DNA of 64,000 bases from Flavobacterium pisciphilum (lineage in GTDB: Bacteria > Bacteroidota > Bacteroidia > Flavobacteriales > Flavobacteriaceae), in assembly GCF_020905345.1 (NCBI RefSeq), contig NZ_JAJJMO010000001.1, positions 4,464,001-4,528,000 of the forward strand, read 5' to 3'. Of this stretch, positions 39,437-47,720 are shown piece after piece. A program made the translations under genes and the position numbers. Below the pieces are notes generated by a model. It had not been told where the DNA came from and searched no databases. It saw only the letters and a list, made by a program, of their open reading frames with translations. Each line of letters opens with the position of its first letter. Positions within the stretch are counted from its first letter, which is position 1.

Positions 39437-40663
39437 CTAGTGATGCATATAATTGCCAGGGCCATTGGTTCCTTCAATTGATTCTGGTAGTATTCCATAT
39501 TGGGTACGTAAATTGACTGTACCCAAGGTTTTTCCTGTTTGAATCTCAACTATATTAATGGTTCCAGAATTTAAGTTAGGGATATTTAGTAAGTTGTTTT
39601 GTATGGCAACAACCTCTTTTCCTGATTTGGTTTTGAAGAATGCCATATGATGTGCTCCTTTATCAGCATCAAGAGTTTTTAAAAGTTTGAGTTGTGGGAG
39701 ATGGCTTAAATCAAAAATAAGTACTTTTCCTGGCTCAGCAAAACTTACATATAGCTTGTAGTTATCATCAATGTACATTTCGAGTGCCCAACCCAATCCT
39801 TGCGTACTTCCGTCAAACACTTTGCTAAAAGCATCATATTTTTTGGTAGTAGCATTGTATGGGGCAATCCATATATCTCCTCCAAGCATTGTTGTAGCAA
39901 GGGCATATTGAGGGAATTTTCCTCGTAGTAATAAAACTTCGACTGGGCTAGACATGTCTGTCTCTGAATCTGCCACTTGGTAGGTCTCTTTTAATTCATA
40001 AGTGTTCAAGTCCAATAATGTACAAGTGTTTCCTATTCCCGTAGTAAGATCTGGGTGAATGGTTGAGGTTACCATCATTAGTCCCTTTTCTTCATTAATA
40101 GAAATCCCATGCGGGTACATTATAAATTTGTTTGGATTGGTTTGAATAGGCGCTTTAATCGTTTTGATAAGCAGGTTGTTATTAGCATTAAAAACACCTA
40201 TACTGCCATCTTTTGGGCCACCAGCACCTCCCATAAAGGTCATGAAATACCTTCCATCAGTGGTGAAAAATAAATCTTCACCTACAGTATTTTCTCCTGT
40301 ATTAATCGGAGTTGCACTAATTAATTTTGGAGGACCATTTCGGTTTTCTTGCGTTTTAACCTGATAAAGATAGCTGCCTCCCAAAGCAGTTGTGTACAGC
40401 TTTTTTGCAGTGTGGTTGTAATAAAGGTGGTGTGGTAGGACACCAATACCTAATTCGAGTTTGCTACTAATGACTCCAAAATTTTCAGATTCAGGATCTA
40501 GCTCTATTACAGCTATTCCATCTGGTAATCCTTCCAAGCTTCTATAATCAATATAAAAAGAAGAATCATGGGGGTGATCCGAATTGTGGTTGTCATTTTG
40601 ACAATTAGTAAATCCTATTAAAATAAGAATAAATACAAGAGTTGGTTTTAATTGTAGGTTCAT
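39437..40663 (-). CDS. Beta-propeller lipoprotein, distantly SBP56/selenium-binding-like
   Basis: 408 residues with signal peptide and a lipobox-like FTNC (C about 22) followed by a His/Asp-rich stretch (NDNHNSDHPHD). The rest reads as a seven-bladed propeller with blade-like strands (IAVIELDPES, KLYTTALGG, GLMMVTSTIHPD, KLYVSFAEPGKVLIFDL, GTINIVEIQTGKTLG). LPHHLYY, YPHGISI and GAHHMAF give histidines in loop positions that recall SBP56/methanethiol oxidase, so metal binding is possible. This is an inference from motif spacing, not a firm family assignment. It is monocistronic. Confidence 0.6.
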   Translation of the reverse strand: MNLQLKPTLVFILILIGFTNCQNDNHNSDHPHDSSFYIDYRSLEGLPDGIAVIELDPESENFGVISSKLELGIGVLPHHLYYNHTAKKLYTTALGGSYLYQVKTQENRNGPPKLISATPINTGENTVGEDLFFTTDGRYFMTFMGGAGGPKDGSIGVFNANNNLLIKTIKAPIQTNPNKFIMYPHGISINEEKGLMMVTSTIHPDLTTGIGNTCTLLDLNTYELKETYQVADSETDMSSPVEVLLLRGKFPQYALATTMLGGDIWIAPYNATTKKYDAFSKVFDGSTQGLGWALEMYIDDNYKLYVSFAEPGKVLIFDLSHLPQLKLLKTLDADKGAHHMAFFKTKSGKEVVAIQNNLLNIPNLNSGTINIVEIQTGKTLGTVNLRTQYGILPESIEGTNGPGNYMHH

Positions 40664-40875
40664 AATTTCAGGGGGTTAGTTGTGGCTATTTTAGTATAAA
40701 TATAATGTATTTTTAGAATAGGATAAAATATATTTTACTGATAATTAAGCTTATATGTTCCTGATGTGAATGTTTTTTACAATTTTAAATAAATATTTAT
40801 TTTAATTTACTGCTGTCTCAGTTATGTTAGCTGACTTCACAAAGCGGATATAGTATATTTGTGCGTTTCTAATAA

Positions 40876-41955
40876 TTAAGCCTTTTTTCTTCTGTTTGTT
40901 AGGTATTTTCGAATGGGTATATCACAAAAAATCATTGTTAAATATGCAACGCCAACTAGAAGAATTGTTCCTATAGCCATAATAAAAACGAGTTGGGTAG
41001 TATCTGGTTTATAAGTCGTATAATAATTTGCAAATATCCACATCACTGCATAATGAGTCATGTATAAAGGATATGATATTTTTCCTGAGAAGACACACAA
41101 CTTTTTGAATCCCTGTTTTAATGTAGCCCCCGCTCCTAATGCAACCAATAATGGGAAATATAACAATACGATTAAGGGTTCAGTAAGCCAATTCCAATCA
41201 GAAAAGGGAGTTACAAAAGCTAACAGTAGTAGTACAGACAAACCAAGGAAACTTATTTTTGATTTAATAATCCAATTAGAACGATAAATCAACATTCCTG
41301 CTAAAAAGGAATACGAAATACGAGCACAACCATCCCAAAAAGTGGCTCCGCTCCATCCGCCCATTAAAGAACCACCCGCACGGTTACTGATAAAACAAAT
41401 TCCAGCTGCCGCTACAAGAGTTAGCAAAAAAAGACTGCGACGGCTTAATTTATGAAGGAAAAGTACATAAAGAATATTGGCAACATACTCCCAGAACAAT
41501 GACCAAGCAGGTGCATTTAAACCAAATATATTAAAGTAACGATCTGGCATTACTGGAAATGGAATCATAAGTAGCGAACACAAAAATATCAAAATCAATG
41601 TGCCTGTTTCGTAGGCTTCAGGATGACTAGAAAAGGGATCAAAAAGAAAAGCTACAAAACCCAATATTGAACCAAAAATAACCAAAGGATGCAATCTGAT
41701 AAGCCTTGATTTAAAGAACTCAGTAATTCCCATTTTATCAATACGATCATGGTAGGCATAAGCAATAACAAAACCTGATAGGCAAAAGAAAAAGTCAACT
41801 GCTAAAAAACCATGAGCAATGAAATTTTTACTTGGCTCATAAACTATTTCCATAAAATGAAAAAGTACAATTGCCAATGCGGCTACTCCTCTTAAGCCAT
41901 CTAAAATTTCAAAATGTTGTTTTGTCTTTAAAACCTCGGTATCTATTTTTGTCAT
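40876..41955 (-). CDS. Acyltransferase 3 family membrane protein (OafA/YrhL-like)
   Basis: 359 residues, about ten membrane helices. The N-terminal signature GLRGVAALAIVLFHF (20-34), with Arg22 and His33, is that of acyltransferase 3, which O-acylates sugars of lipopolysaccharide or other glycans from the cytoplasmic membrane. FFCLSGFVIAYAY and SLFWEYVANILYV also fit. There is no C-terminal SGNH domain. No glycan gene is nearby, so the substrate is unknown. Confidence 0.88.
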   Translation of the reverse strand: MTKIDTEVLKTKQHFEILDGLRGVAALAIVLFHFMEIVYEPSKNFIAHGFLAVDFFFCLSGFVIAYAYHDRIDKMGITEFFKSRLIRLHPLVIFGSILGFVAFLFDPFSSHPEAYETGTLILIFLCSLLMIPFPVMPDRYFNIFGLNAPAWSLFWEYVANILYVLFLHKLSRRSLFLLTLVAAAGICFISNRAGGSLMGGWSGATFWDGCARISYSFLAGMLIYRSNWIIKSKISFLGLSVLLLLAFVTPFSDWNWLTEPLIVLLYFPLLVALGAGATLKQGFKKLCVFSGKISYPLYMTHYAVMWIFANYYTTYKPDTTQLVFIMAIGTILLVGVAYLTMIFCDIPIRKYLTNRRKKA

Positions 41956-42084
41956 ATTTTGTACTTTAATTCTACTTCTTATAACTACTATGATTTTAGT
42001 AAGGGTCGCTAAAATAGAAATTTAGAAGTTGATATTAAAACAGAATTCTATGGCTACACAGGTTTTTTGTTGTTTTATTGTGGA

Positions 42085-42140
42085 GGATGTTAGAATGTGA
42101 AATGTGAAATGTGAAATGTGAAATGTGAGATGTTTGATGT
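42085..42140. repeat. GTGAAAT repeat, near-perfect heptamer-like tandem
   Basis: GAATGTGAAATGTGAAATG followed by two more TGTGAAA units and GTGAGATG. This is the cleanest copy of the dispersed family. It lies in the 313-bp gap 41956-42268, which otherwise has nothing I can name. Confidence 0.7.
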
Positions 42141-42268
42141 AAAATTGAATCTTTTTTATGACGTTTCAATAGTTCATCAACAACTATATCGAGTAAATAC
42201 TCTATATGATTGTTGTACCTGTTCTATTCTTAAATGGTAGAAAGATCTTGTCGTTATAAGATTAGGTT

Positions 42269-42718
42269 TTAATTGTGTGTTTCCTGTTTGTTTTCAGGTC
42301 CGTCATTTTTGATAAAATTAATCTTTGAGCCAGAATCCATATCTCCTGGGGTAATTGTTTGTAAAACAAATTGTTCTTTGGTTTTAAACTGTATTGTAAT
42401 CTTTTCATCCTTGCAGAAAACGGTATCAATCAATTTGTCAATTATATTGTATTTTTCAATATAATCGACATAAACAGCTCCATCGGCTGCCCATTCATCC
42501 TTATCAAGTTCTACTTCTTCCCAGTTTTCCCAAAAGCCTAATCCAACATCTAGGAAAAAACGATACCAGTTCTTTCCTTTTATTTTGATGAAAATAATTA
42601 GTGGTTCTCCATCGTCCTCATCTTCCATTCCTACCAAACCTTCTAAAATAACATCTGAGAAATCAGAAACTACAAAATTGTCATCCTGATATATTCTTCC
42701 TTTAAGTTCTTCTTGCAT
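42269..42718 (-). CDS. Hypothetical cytoplasmic acidic protein
   Basis: 149 residues, no signal peptide or membrane segment, strongly acidic (MEDEDDGE; WENWEEVELDKDEW). It is aromatic- and Glu-rich in the middle, with alternating strands (LIIFIKIKGKNWYRFFLD). I do not recognise the family. The composition resembles small immunity-type proteins, but no toxin is adjacent on the same strand. It marks the left edge of the accessory region. Confidence 0.65.
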   Translation of the reverse strand: MQEELKGRIYQDDNFVVSDFSDVILEGLVGMEDEDDGEPLIIFIKIKGKNWYRFFLDVGLGFWENWEEVELDKDEWAADGAVYVDYIEKYNIIDKLIDTVFCKDEKITIQFKTKEQFVLQTITPGDMDSGSKINFIKNDGPENKQETHN

Positions 42719-42838
42719 AATCTATGTTTTAAATATTTTAAGTCTTAGTTTAAAAATCTATTTTAAGAAGGGGAGGGGCAATAGTGGTTCTAGAGAGAAA
42801 TGCTCCAATAGATTAGTTCTGATACTTTTCTACTCTTT

Positions 42839-43099
42839 TTATTTTGACTTTCTAGACACTAATTCTTTCTCTAATTCTTGTTCCAACATTTTATTATTTG
42901 CTGAATTTTTAACGATTAGATATGTTAAGATCAAAGGAAAGAAAGTGAAAAAAGTGAATCCATTTTTTACTGCACTATAAACTACAATTCCAATAGTAAA
43001 CCCAACAGCAGCTGCATTGATTATCTTATCGATTTTCATTTTTTTTATTTTCTTTAAAAGTTCTTGCTCGCTTAATCCGGTTAAGTTTTCTGGTTTCAT
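42839..43099 (-). CDS. Small membrane protein of unknown function
   Basis: 86 residues. An N-terminal amphipathic Lys-rich helix (LTGLSEQELLKKIKKMK), two membrane segments (about 29-47 and 50-65), then a charged tail LEQELEKELVSRK. A typical small Bacteroidota inner-membrane protein; function unknown. Confidence 0.65.
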   Translation of the reverse strand: MKPENLTGLSEQELLKKIKKMKIDKIINAAAVGFTIGIVVYSAVKNGFTFFTFFPLILTYLIVKNSANNKMLEQELEKELVSRKSK

Positions 43100-43166
43100 A
43101 GCTATACTCTTTTATAGGTGGTTAGTTTTAAATGCTGTTTGGTTTTAAAATTCCTGTTACCATTCC

Positions 43167-43310
43167 ATGTTTGTTGAGCCCAAGGAACTTAAATCAGAAT
43201 ATTTTCAGCTAAACGAAAATATGAAAAAAAAAGATAATTATACTATAACCAGTGCTTTGATCTTCCCTTTTATAGTTGTTGCTTATTGGTATGTACAGGA
43301 AGTTGTATGA
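43167..43310 (+). CDS. Possible 47-residue membrane microprotein
   Basis: ATG at 43167 to TGA at 43310 encodes 47 residues: a charged N-terminus (MFVEPKELKSEY), a Lys/Asn stretch, and one membrane segment (ALIFPFIVVAYWYV) with a short tail. It lies in the 502-bp gap before the effector gene. An in-frame ATG at residue 19 could give a shorter form. There is no close ribosome site and no homologue that I know; it could be chance. Confidence 0.4.
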   Translation: MFVEPKELKSEYFQLNENMKKKDNYTITSALIFPFIVVAYWYVQEVV

Positions 43311-43349
43311 CTTCACATTGCTATTTTTTCAGATAAATATTCTGTTATG

Positions 43350-43382
43350 TTGAGCTATAAATAAAATCATTTATTATGTTTG
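43350..43382 (+). promoter_or_regulatory. Possible promoter of the DUF4280 effector gene
   Basis: TTG at 43350-43352 and TATGTTTG at 43375-43382, spacing 22 bp; the ATG is 219 bp downstream, which is long. Confidence 0.3.
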
Positions 43383-43601
43383 TATGTATAAACTTACATA
43401 TTTAAAATAAAAAAGAAAGAATTTTACTTTATTTATTTGTGTTTATGGTTTGTGATTAAGGAAATGAAAAGCTTTACAGTGAAGCAACTAAGAAGTGCCT
43501 AATTTGATGAGATAAGTAAGGTAATCTGAAGAGTTGCTTTTTGTTTTTTAAGTTTTAATTCAAAATAGCAGTAAAAAACAAGCATAAAAACAGAGTATAT
43601 T

Positions 43602-44981
43602 ATGGAGAAGATAAGTGATTGGCTAGACAATTTTTTAATGGGAGGGGATGAGAATAAATCCGTTAATTTTGAATCAATAGAAGAAAAAATCCCTGTTGAA
43701 AAACATCTTGAAGAAAGGAAATTGCAAATTGCCGAAATTCGAAAAAAGCGAGAGGAAAAAGAAGAGGCGGAGAATGGGTTAAAATTTGTTATTGATGGTG
43801 CCAAAATAAAATGTAATTTGTGTACTGTTCCCGATGGTGATCTAAAAGTAAATTACGATACGCCAACTATTCAAGACAAACGAGTAGCTACGGTGGTCGA
43901 GAAAGACATGACAAGCTTACTCTTTAAAGGGAATTGTAAAAAAAGCCCTCTGAGTGCGAGTCCTTGCGCTTCAGTAATGAAACTTGGAGATTGGAAAGAC
44001 GTGGGAACGGTATATTTTCAGAATGAATTTCCGTTGCTTTTAAAAAGTACTATAAAATGCGAGTACGGAGGTGTTGACATTACAATTACTGATTGTGCAC
44101 AACGTAATGAGATTACAAACTTAGATACCATAGGTGTGCCAGTGCCTAGTTTAGAAATAATATATGTAAATGGGCATTTTTATAATATAAACGGCACTTT
44201 TGAAGGAAAAGTAAATGAAGCTGAAAATTCAGGAAGTATTGAAGATGTATATATTTGTACAGGAAAATCTATGCAAAAAAATAGTGATGCAAAAGAGATT
44301 ATGACTTATAATGGCATAAAGTTACTAAAAGAGAATGATGAGAATATACCCCATGAAAAGTTTATAAATAATTCATATCTCATTTGGCATGAAGCTTCTT
44401 TAACAGGAAATATTGAAACTGCTTTTTGGATAGCACATACAGTGAATAATGCATTACACTCAAAATATAAAAGAGGGAAAAATTCATTCAATAAATTATT
44501 TAAAACAGGATATTCTTCTGTAAAAGAATCAGATAAAATCAAAACCATTTCTATAACATCGAATACCAAAAATCATTGTTTTGCTCGTTCAGCAATGATA
44601 AGTGTTTTAAAAGGCGATAAAGATCCTACAAGCATTTCTTATTTTTGGGATGGATTAGATTTATTTACAAGAAGTGGAGAGTTAGATCATCCCAAGTTTA
44701 AACAATATAAAAGTGTCACAATTGTAAAAAGTCATCTTGATTTGGCAATCGAATTTTGGAGTATTGATTCAAATAGGGCAAAAGTTAATAAAAATGCTAA
44801 ACTTAATTCTGTTTTTTCGAAAGAAGAATATACTCTTAAAGACGTAACTGATGGTTCGATTATAAATGAAAATGGTGTTTTTTCTGGAGCTAGAGCTAAT
44901 TCTCAGAACAATAATAAAGTTCATGAAAGGTTGAAGTCAACTGGTTTTAAATCAGGAACAATGTTTTGGACAACTTTTTAA
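43602..44981 (+). CDS. PAAR-like (DUF4280) effector with probable SleB-like cell-wall hydrolase domain
   Basis: 459 residues, no signal peptide. A short acidic/basic coiled segment (about 28-58) leads to a DUF4280 PAAR-like domain (about 60-170) with six ordered cysteines (C71, C74, C112, C122, C153, C165) and the family segments DGAKIKC, SASPCASVMKLGDW and KCEYGGVDITITDC. After a linker, residues about 255-390 resemble spore-cortex-type hydrolase_2 (SleB) domains: LIWHEASLTGN with candidate catalytic E264, IAHTVNNAL, and DPTSISYFWDG (341-351). DUF4280 proteins are spike-tip cargo adaptors of Bacteroidota T6SS; the wall-hydrolase reading is inference. No T6SS structural gene is in the window, so this is an orphan effector. 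Confidence 0.75.
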   Translation: MEKISDWLDNFLMGGDENKSVNFESIEEKIPVEKHLEERKLQIAEIRKKREEKEEAENGLKFVIDGAKIKCNLCTVPDGDLKVNYDTPTIQDKRVATVVEKDMTSLLFKGNCKKSPLSASPCASVMKLGDWKDVGTVYFQNEFPLLLKSTIKCEYGGVDITITDCAQRNEITNLDTIGVPVPSLEIIYVNGHFYNINGTFEGKVNEAENSGSIEDVYICTGKSMQKNSDAKEIMTYNGIKLLKENDENIPHEKFINNSYLIWHEASLTGNIETAFWIAHTVNNALHSKYKRGKNSFNKLFKTGYSSVKESDKIKTISITSNTKNHCFARSAMISVLKGDKDPTSISYFWDGLDLFTRSGELDHPKFKQYKSVTIVKSHLDLAIEFWSIDSNRAKVNKNAKLNSVFSKEEYTLKDVTDGSIINENGVFSGARANSQNNNKVHERLKSTGFKSGTMFWTTF

Positions 44982-44992
44982 ATTTAATAATT

Positions 44993-45655
44993 ATGCGATA
45001 TAATTTATTTACTCTTCTCTTTGCTGTTGTTTTTACTTTTTGTGGTAATAAGGTCGAAAAGGATATGGCTTTAAACTTGAGTGATATTCCAAAAGATACT
45101 ATACAAATTCCAAAAGATATAAAGATAGATGCATCTTGTATAGATCAAATAAAAGGATACAAAAATAGATATGGAATTGTATTCTCAAACTATTATCGAG
45201 ATGAGTCATTAAGTGTTGATTTTGATGGTAATCAGACACAGGATTCAATTACTATATTAAAACCGTTCTATGGAAATAGTATAGATGATTGCTATCCCGA
45301 AAATGCGGAATATGATTTCCCAATTCTGTTAATATCTAAAACGATTAATAATAAAAGTAAATTTTTAAAAATTTATAAGGATATATTAAAAAATAATGAA
45401 GCAAATTATTACGAAGAAATATATATCAGAAATAATGGGTTTATAATTTCCAAAGATTATAATGGTAATAATGGTTTTTTTTCAAAAACATTTGTTTCTT
45501 ATAAAGAGCCTAATTTTTATGTGGACAGCATAAATGTTGAATCCTGGGGGGAATATCAATATAAAAAAACACTAAAATTTAAAAATGAAACCTTAGAGTT
45601 TTCAAAATATAAACGAACTGATATAGATTCTATTAGAGCTGTTCTAGATAGATAA
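44993..45655 (+). CDS. Exported protein, candidate immunity protein of the DUF4280 effector
   Basis: 220 residues from the ATG at 44993, 11 bp after the effector stop; a start at 44966 would overlap the effector. The signal sequence MRYNLFTLLFAVVFTFC ends in an atypical lipobox, so it may be a lipoprotein or simply secreted. The mature part is rich in Asp, Asn, Tyr and Lys with no recognised domain. Its periplasmic address is what an immunity protein against a wall hydrolase would need. The role is inferred from position only. Confidence 0.6.
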   Translation: MRYNLFTLLFAVVFTFCGNKVEKDMALNLSDIPKDTIQIPKDIKIDASCIDQIKGYKNRYGIVFSNYYRDESLSVDFDGNQTQDSITILKPFYGNSIDDCYPENAEYDFPILLISKTINNKSKFLKIYKDILKNNEANYYEEIYIRNNGFIISKDYNGNNGFFSKTFVSYKEPNFYVDSINVESWGEYQYKKTLKFKNETLEFSKYKRTDIDSIRAVLDR

Positions 45656-45795
45656 TTTATGATTTAGCTTTATAGTATCACTGGCGATATCCTTCATGGG
45701 GTGATTTAAATTAATATGCCAATAATGATGACTTATTTTAAGATTAAGTAATCCCAAAATATTCAAGATTGCTTAATGTCTTACTTTCTGTTAGC

Positions 45796-45868
45796 GTTGA
45801 TTTGCAATCCATGCCTACAAAGTATATAATTTACGGACAGGGATTGTAAATCACGTAATCGGGATTGC
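45796..45868. repeat. Dispersed GGATTGCAAATC repeat, copy 1
   Basis: GATTTGCAATCCATGCCTACAA, then TTTACGGACAGGGATTGTAAATC and CGGGATTGC. Shared with degenerate copies near 49.3, 50.2 and 50.9 kb. Confidence 0.6.
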
Positions 45869-45896
45869 TAAAAAATAGTAATAAAAATTTTTAAAA

Positions 45897-46472
45897 ATGA
45901 AATATCTATACGTAATTTTAGTATTAATATTTTTTACAGAATGTAAAAACAAAGAGATTGAAAGTAAACCCAAAATTGATAGCAAAAAAGAAACAACTGC
46001 ACACTCAAATGTTGATACTTTAAATCAAACAAAAAAAGGTGTAGTTGAAAAAAATGATACTTTATCAAAAACCTTATATAAAAATGGAATAATTAAAGAT
46101 TTAATCTTTGCTAAGGATAGTTTGGGAGGTAAAGAATTATATCTATCATTCTATGAAAACCAGAATTTAAAATACAAAGGATTACAAGGAAACATACACA
46201 ATAAAGATGTAAATACAGGAATGTCAATAGCTACATGGTTTTATTATGATTATAACGAAAAATTAGATTCAACCATTTATTATAATAATGCCGCATTTGG
46301 GAAAGATTTTATTGAAAAAAAAAGGTTTTATAAAAATGGAACTATTAAATCTATTGAAAGATATAATAATTATATACTATATGAAAATGAATTAGATTCT
46401 ATAGGGGAATGGAGATATTACAATAAAGATGGGAAATTAGTAAAGAAGGAAAATTATTTAAGGGCAAGATAA
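45897..46472 (+). CDS. MORN-like exported protein, possible second immunity protein
   Basis: 191 residues. The signal sequence MKYLYVILVLIFFTEC has an atypical lipobox (Glu at -1). The mature part has a Lys/Asp/Thr linker followed by antitoxin YwqK/MORN-type segments (LYKNGIIKDLIF, KRFYKNGTIKSIERY, GEWRYYNKDGKLVKKENY). Such repeats are common in Bacteroidota immunity-like lipoproteins. It lies 241 bp downstream of the first candidate immunity gene, with a repeat between. Confidence 0.6.
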   Translation: MKYLYVILVLIFFTECKNKEIESKPKIDSKKETTAHSNVDTLNQTKKGVVEKNDTLSKTLYKNGIIKDLIFAKDSLGGKELYLSFYENQNLKYKGLQGNIHNKDVNTGMSIATWFYYDYNEKLDSTIYYNNAAFGKDFIEKKRFYKNGTIKSIERYNNYILYENELDSIGEWRYYNKDGKLVKKENYLRAR

Positions 46473-46480
46473 AGGTATTT

Positions 46481-46506
46481 CGACACTGTCCTAAAAAGTG
46501 TGTAAG
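46481..46506 (+). mobile_element. Solo IS-end-like sequence (IS256-type inverted repeat relic)
   Basis: CGACACTGTCCTAAAAAGTG followed by TGTAAG resembles terminal inverted repeats of IS256-type elements (GACAGTGTCC/CTAAAAAGTGTG forms). I see no transposase and no second end nearby. Confidence 0.4.
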
Positions 46507-46534
46507 TTTAAAAATAATGGGTTTGACTTCATAA

Positions 46535-46630
46535 ATTAATGATGAATCCACGCTAACATTAAAAGACGGATTTGCTCGATTGGGTAGAGAACCAAAAAGT
46601 AATATTCTGGTAACTCGAAGTTTTATTTAA
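46535..46630 (+). pseudogene. Possible coding relic
   Basis: An open frame of 31 codons without a start (stop just before) reads ...STLTLKDGFARLGREPKSNI and then LVTRSFI before a stop. It lies right beside the IS-end-like sequence. It may be the tail of a lost gene; I cannot assign it. Confidence 0.25.
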
Positions 46631-46654
46631 AATAAAAAAAGTATCGATAGAATG

Positions 46655-46683
46655 CTGTGTGAAGTCTCTCAATTTCGTACAGC
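46655..46683. repeat. GTACGAAGT...CTTCGTAC repeat, copy 1
   Basis: CTGTGTGAAGTCTCTCAATTTC then GTACAGCA; the reverse complement of the hairpin at 47665-47690, with mismatches. Confidence 0.5.
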
Positions 46684-46753
46684 AAAAGTTAATAAGGAAG
46701 ACTTAGGAGAGTAGTTTGCTTTTTAAGATTGATTTTATCAAGGAAGGCAATCT

Positions 46754-47479
46754 TTATTTTTTTTTAGATTCCATTTTTTTTATTTTCCCTTTCAATATTT
46801 TGAGTTCTTGATTTTGTTCCTCAAGTTTTTTATTCTGCTCTATTGTGTATAAAGTCAATTCCTCAATTTTTTGGAGTAGTTTAGATGCTAAGATACCTAA
46901 ATCAGTTCCATTTTTCTCCATTTCTTTTGCAGGAAGTATTTCAGGTAAATGCTTTTTGTCTTTAACAAATTCTTCTAGCTCTTTTAAAGGCATTAGTTTA
47001 TAATCATTTTCAAAAACAAAATCGGCACCATTTAGATCCACTTTTATTTCTTGTGCTCTGATAGTTCCTTTTACGTCCAGCCTATATGCTGGAGAAGATG
47101 TGCCGATACCTAAATAGCCGTTCGAATTAATTCGAATCCTTTCAGCTCCATTTACAAGAAATTTCAAAGCACGTGTATTATCTCCAGTGTAGCTATTATG
47201 TTCAAGTAAAATTGAAGCGGATTCACCATTAAAATCATAAAATTTATAACCACTTGAATATTTTTCAGTTTTTGAAGTTCTACGGTCTTGAACTGCAAAA
47301 TTTCCTCCCATTTCTCCAATTGTAACTTTTTCTACTGGAATAAGATCTCCAATTCCGCCATAACCAGTTCCAATTCCTATATTTGATGTAGTCGAAATAG
47401 GATTTGTACCATTCCATTGTGCATTCATTGTTATAATAGAGCTTAATAAAATCGAGGTAATTAAAATTTGTTTTTTCAT
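46754..47479 (-). CDS. Secreted protein with tail-fibre-like C-terminal region and coiled coil
   Basis: 241 residues. Signal peptide ends MNAQ. The middle has GIGTGYGG and LGIGTSSPAYRLDVKGTIRA, a motif shared by many Bacteroidota surface proteins and tail-fibre-like trimers. The segment DYKLMPLKELEEFVKDKKHL, PEILPAKEME and KLLQKIEELTLYTIEQNKKL leads to a coiled coil and a basic tail (KKMESKKK). The intramolecular chaperone (peptidase S74) is not complete. Probably a trimeric surface or secreted protein; function unknown. Confidence 0.75.
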   Translation of the reverse strand: MKKQILITSILLSSIITMNAQWNGTNPISTTSNIGIGTGYGGIGDLIPVEKVTIGEMGGNFAVQDRRTSKTEKYSSGYKFYDFNGESASILLEHNSYTGDNTRALKFLVNGAERIRINSNGYLGIGTSSPAYRLDVKGTIRAQEIKVDLNGADFVFENDYKLMPLKELEEFVKDKKHLPEILPAKEMEKNGTDLGILASKLLQKIEELTLYTIEQNKKLEEQNQELKILKGKIKKMESKKK

Positions 47480-47571
47480 GTTTATTAGGTGTAATTTAGG
47501 AATAACTTATAATGTTTTATCTATTACTATATTCCGTTTGAAAAAGGTTTGCTTTTTTAGATTATTGAAAC

Positions 47572-47690
47572 TTGTACGAAGTCAAGAAATGTCGTACCCA
47601 TAGCTATTTGCCGCTACCATTTTTAATAAGTGTCTATTCCTAATACTTGTAGTTTATTGGCGTGTGTACGAAGTTGAGAGACTTCGTACA
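47572..47690. repeat. GTACGAAGT hairpin repeats, copies 2 and 3
   Basis: 47572-47599 has TTGTACGAAGTCAAGAAATG then TCGTACC; 47665-47690 has TGTACGAAGT, TGAGAG and ACTTCGTACA, a 10-bp-arm palindrome. Both are in the gap between the tail-fibre-like and ankyrin genes. Confidence 0.55.
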
Positions 47691-47720
47691 GTAATGTGTG
47701 TTTGCGTCAGCAGGGAAAAT

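Noticed and set aside
40700..40730. Iron-operator-like site before the propeller lipoprotein gene
   Set aside because: TTTTTAGAATAGGATA shares only the central TAGAATA with the palindrome and lacks symmetrical arms.
46695..46765. Terminator on + strand at the end of the tail-fibre-like gene
   Set aside because: AAGATTG/CAATCTT arms with T run exist but overlap the - strand stop codon and no + strand gene ends there except the relic.
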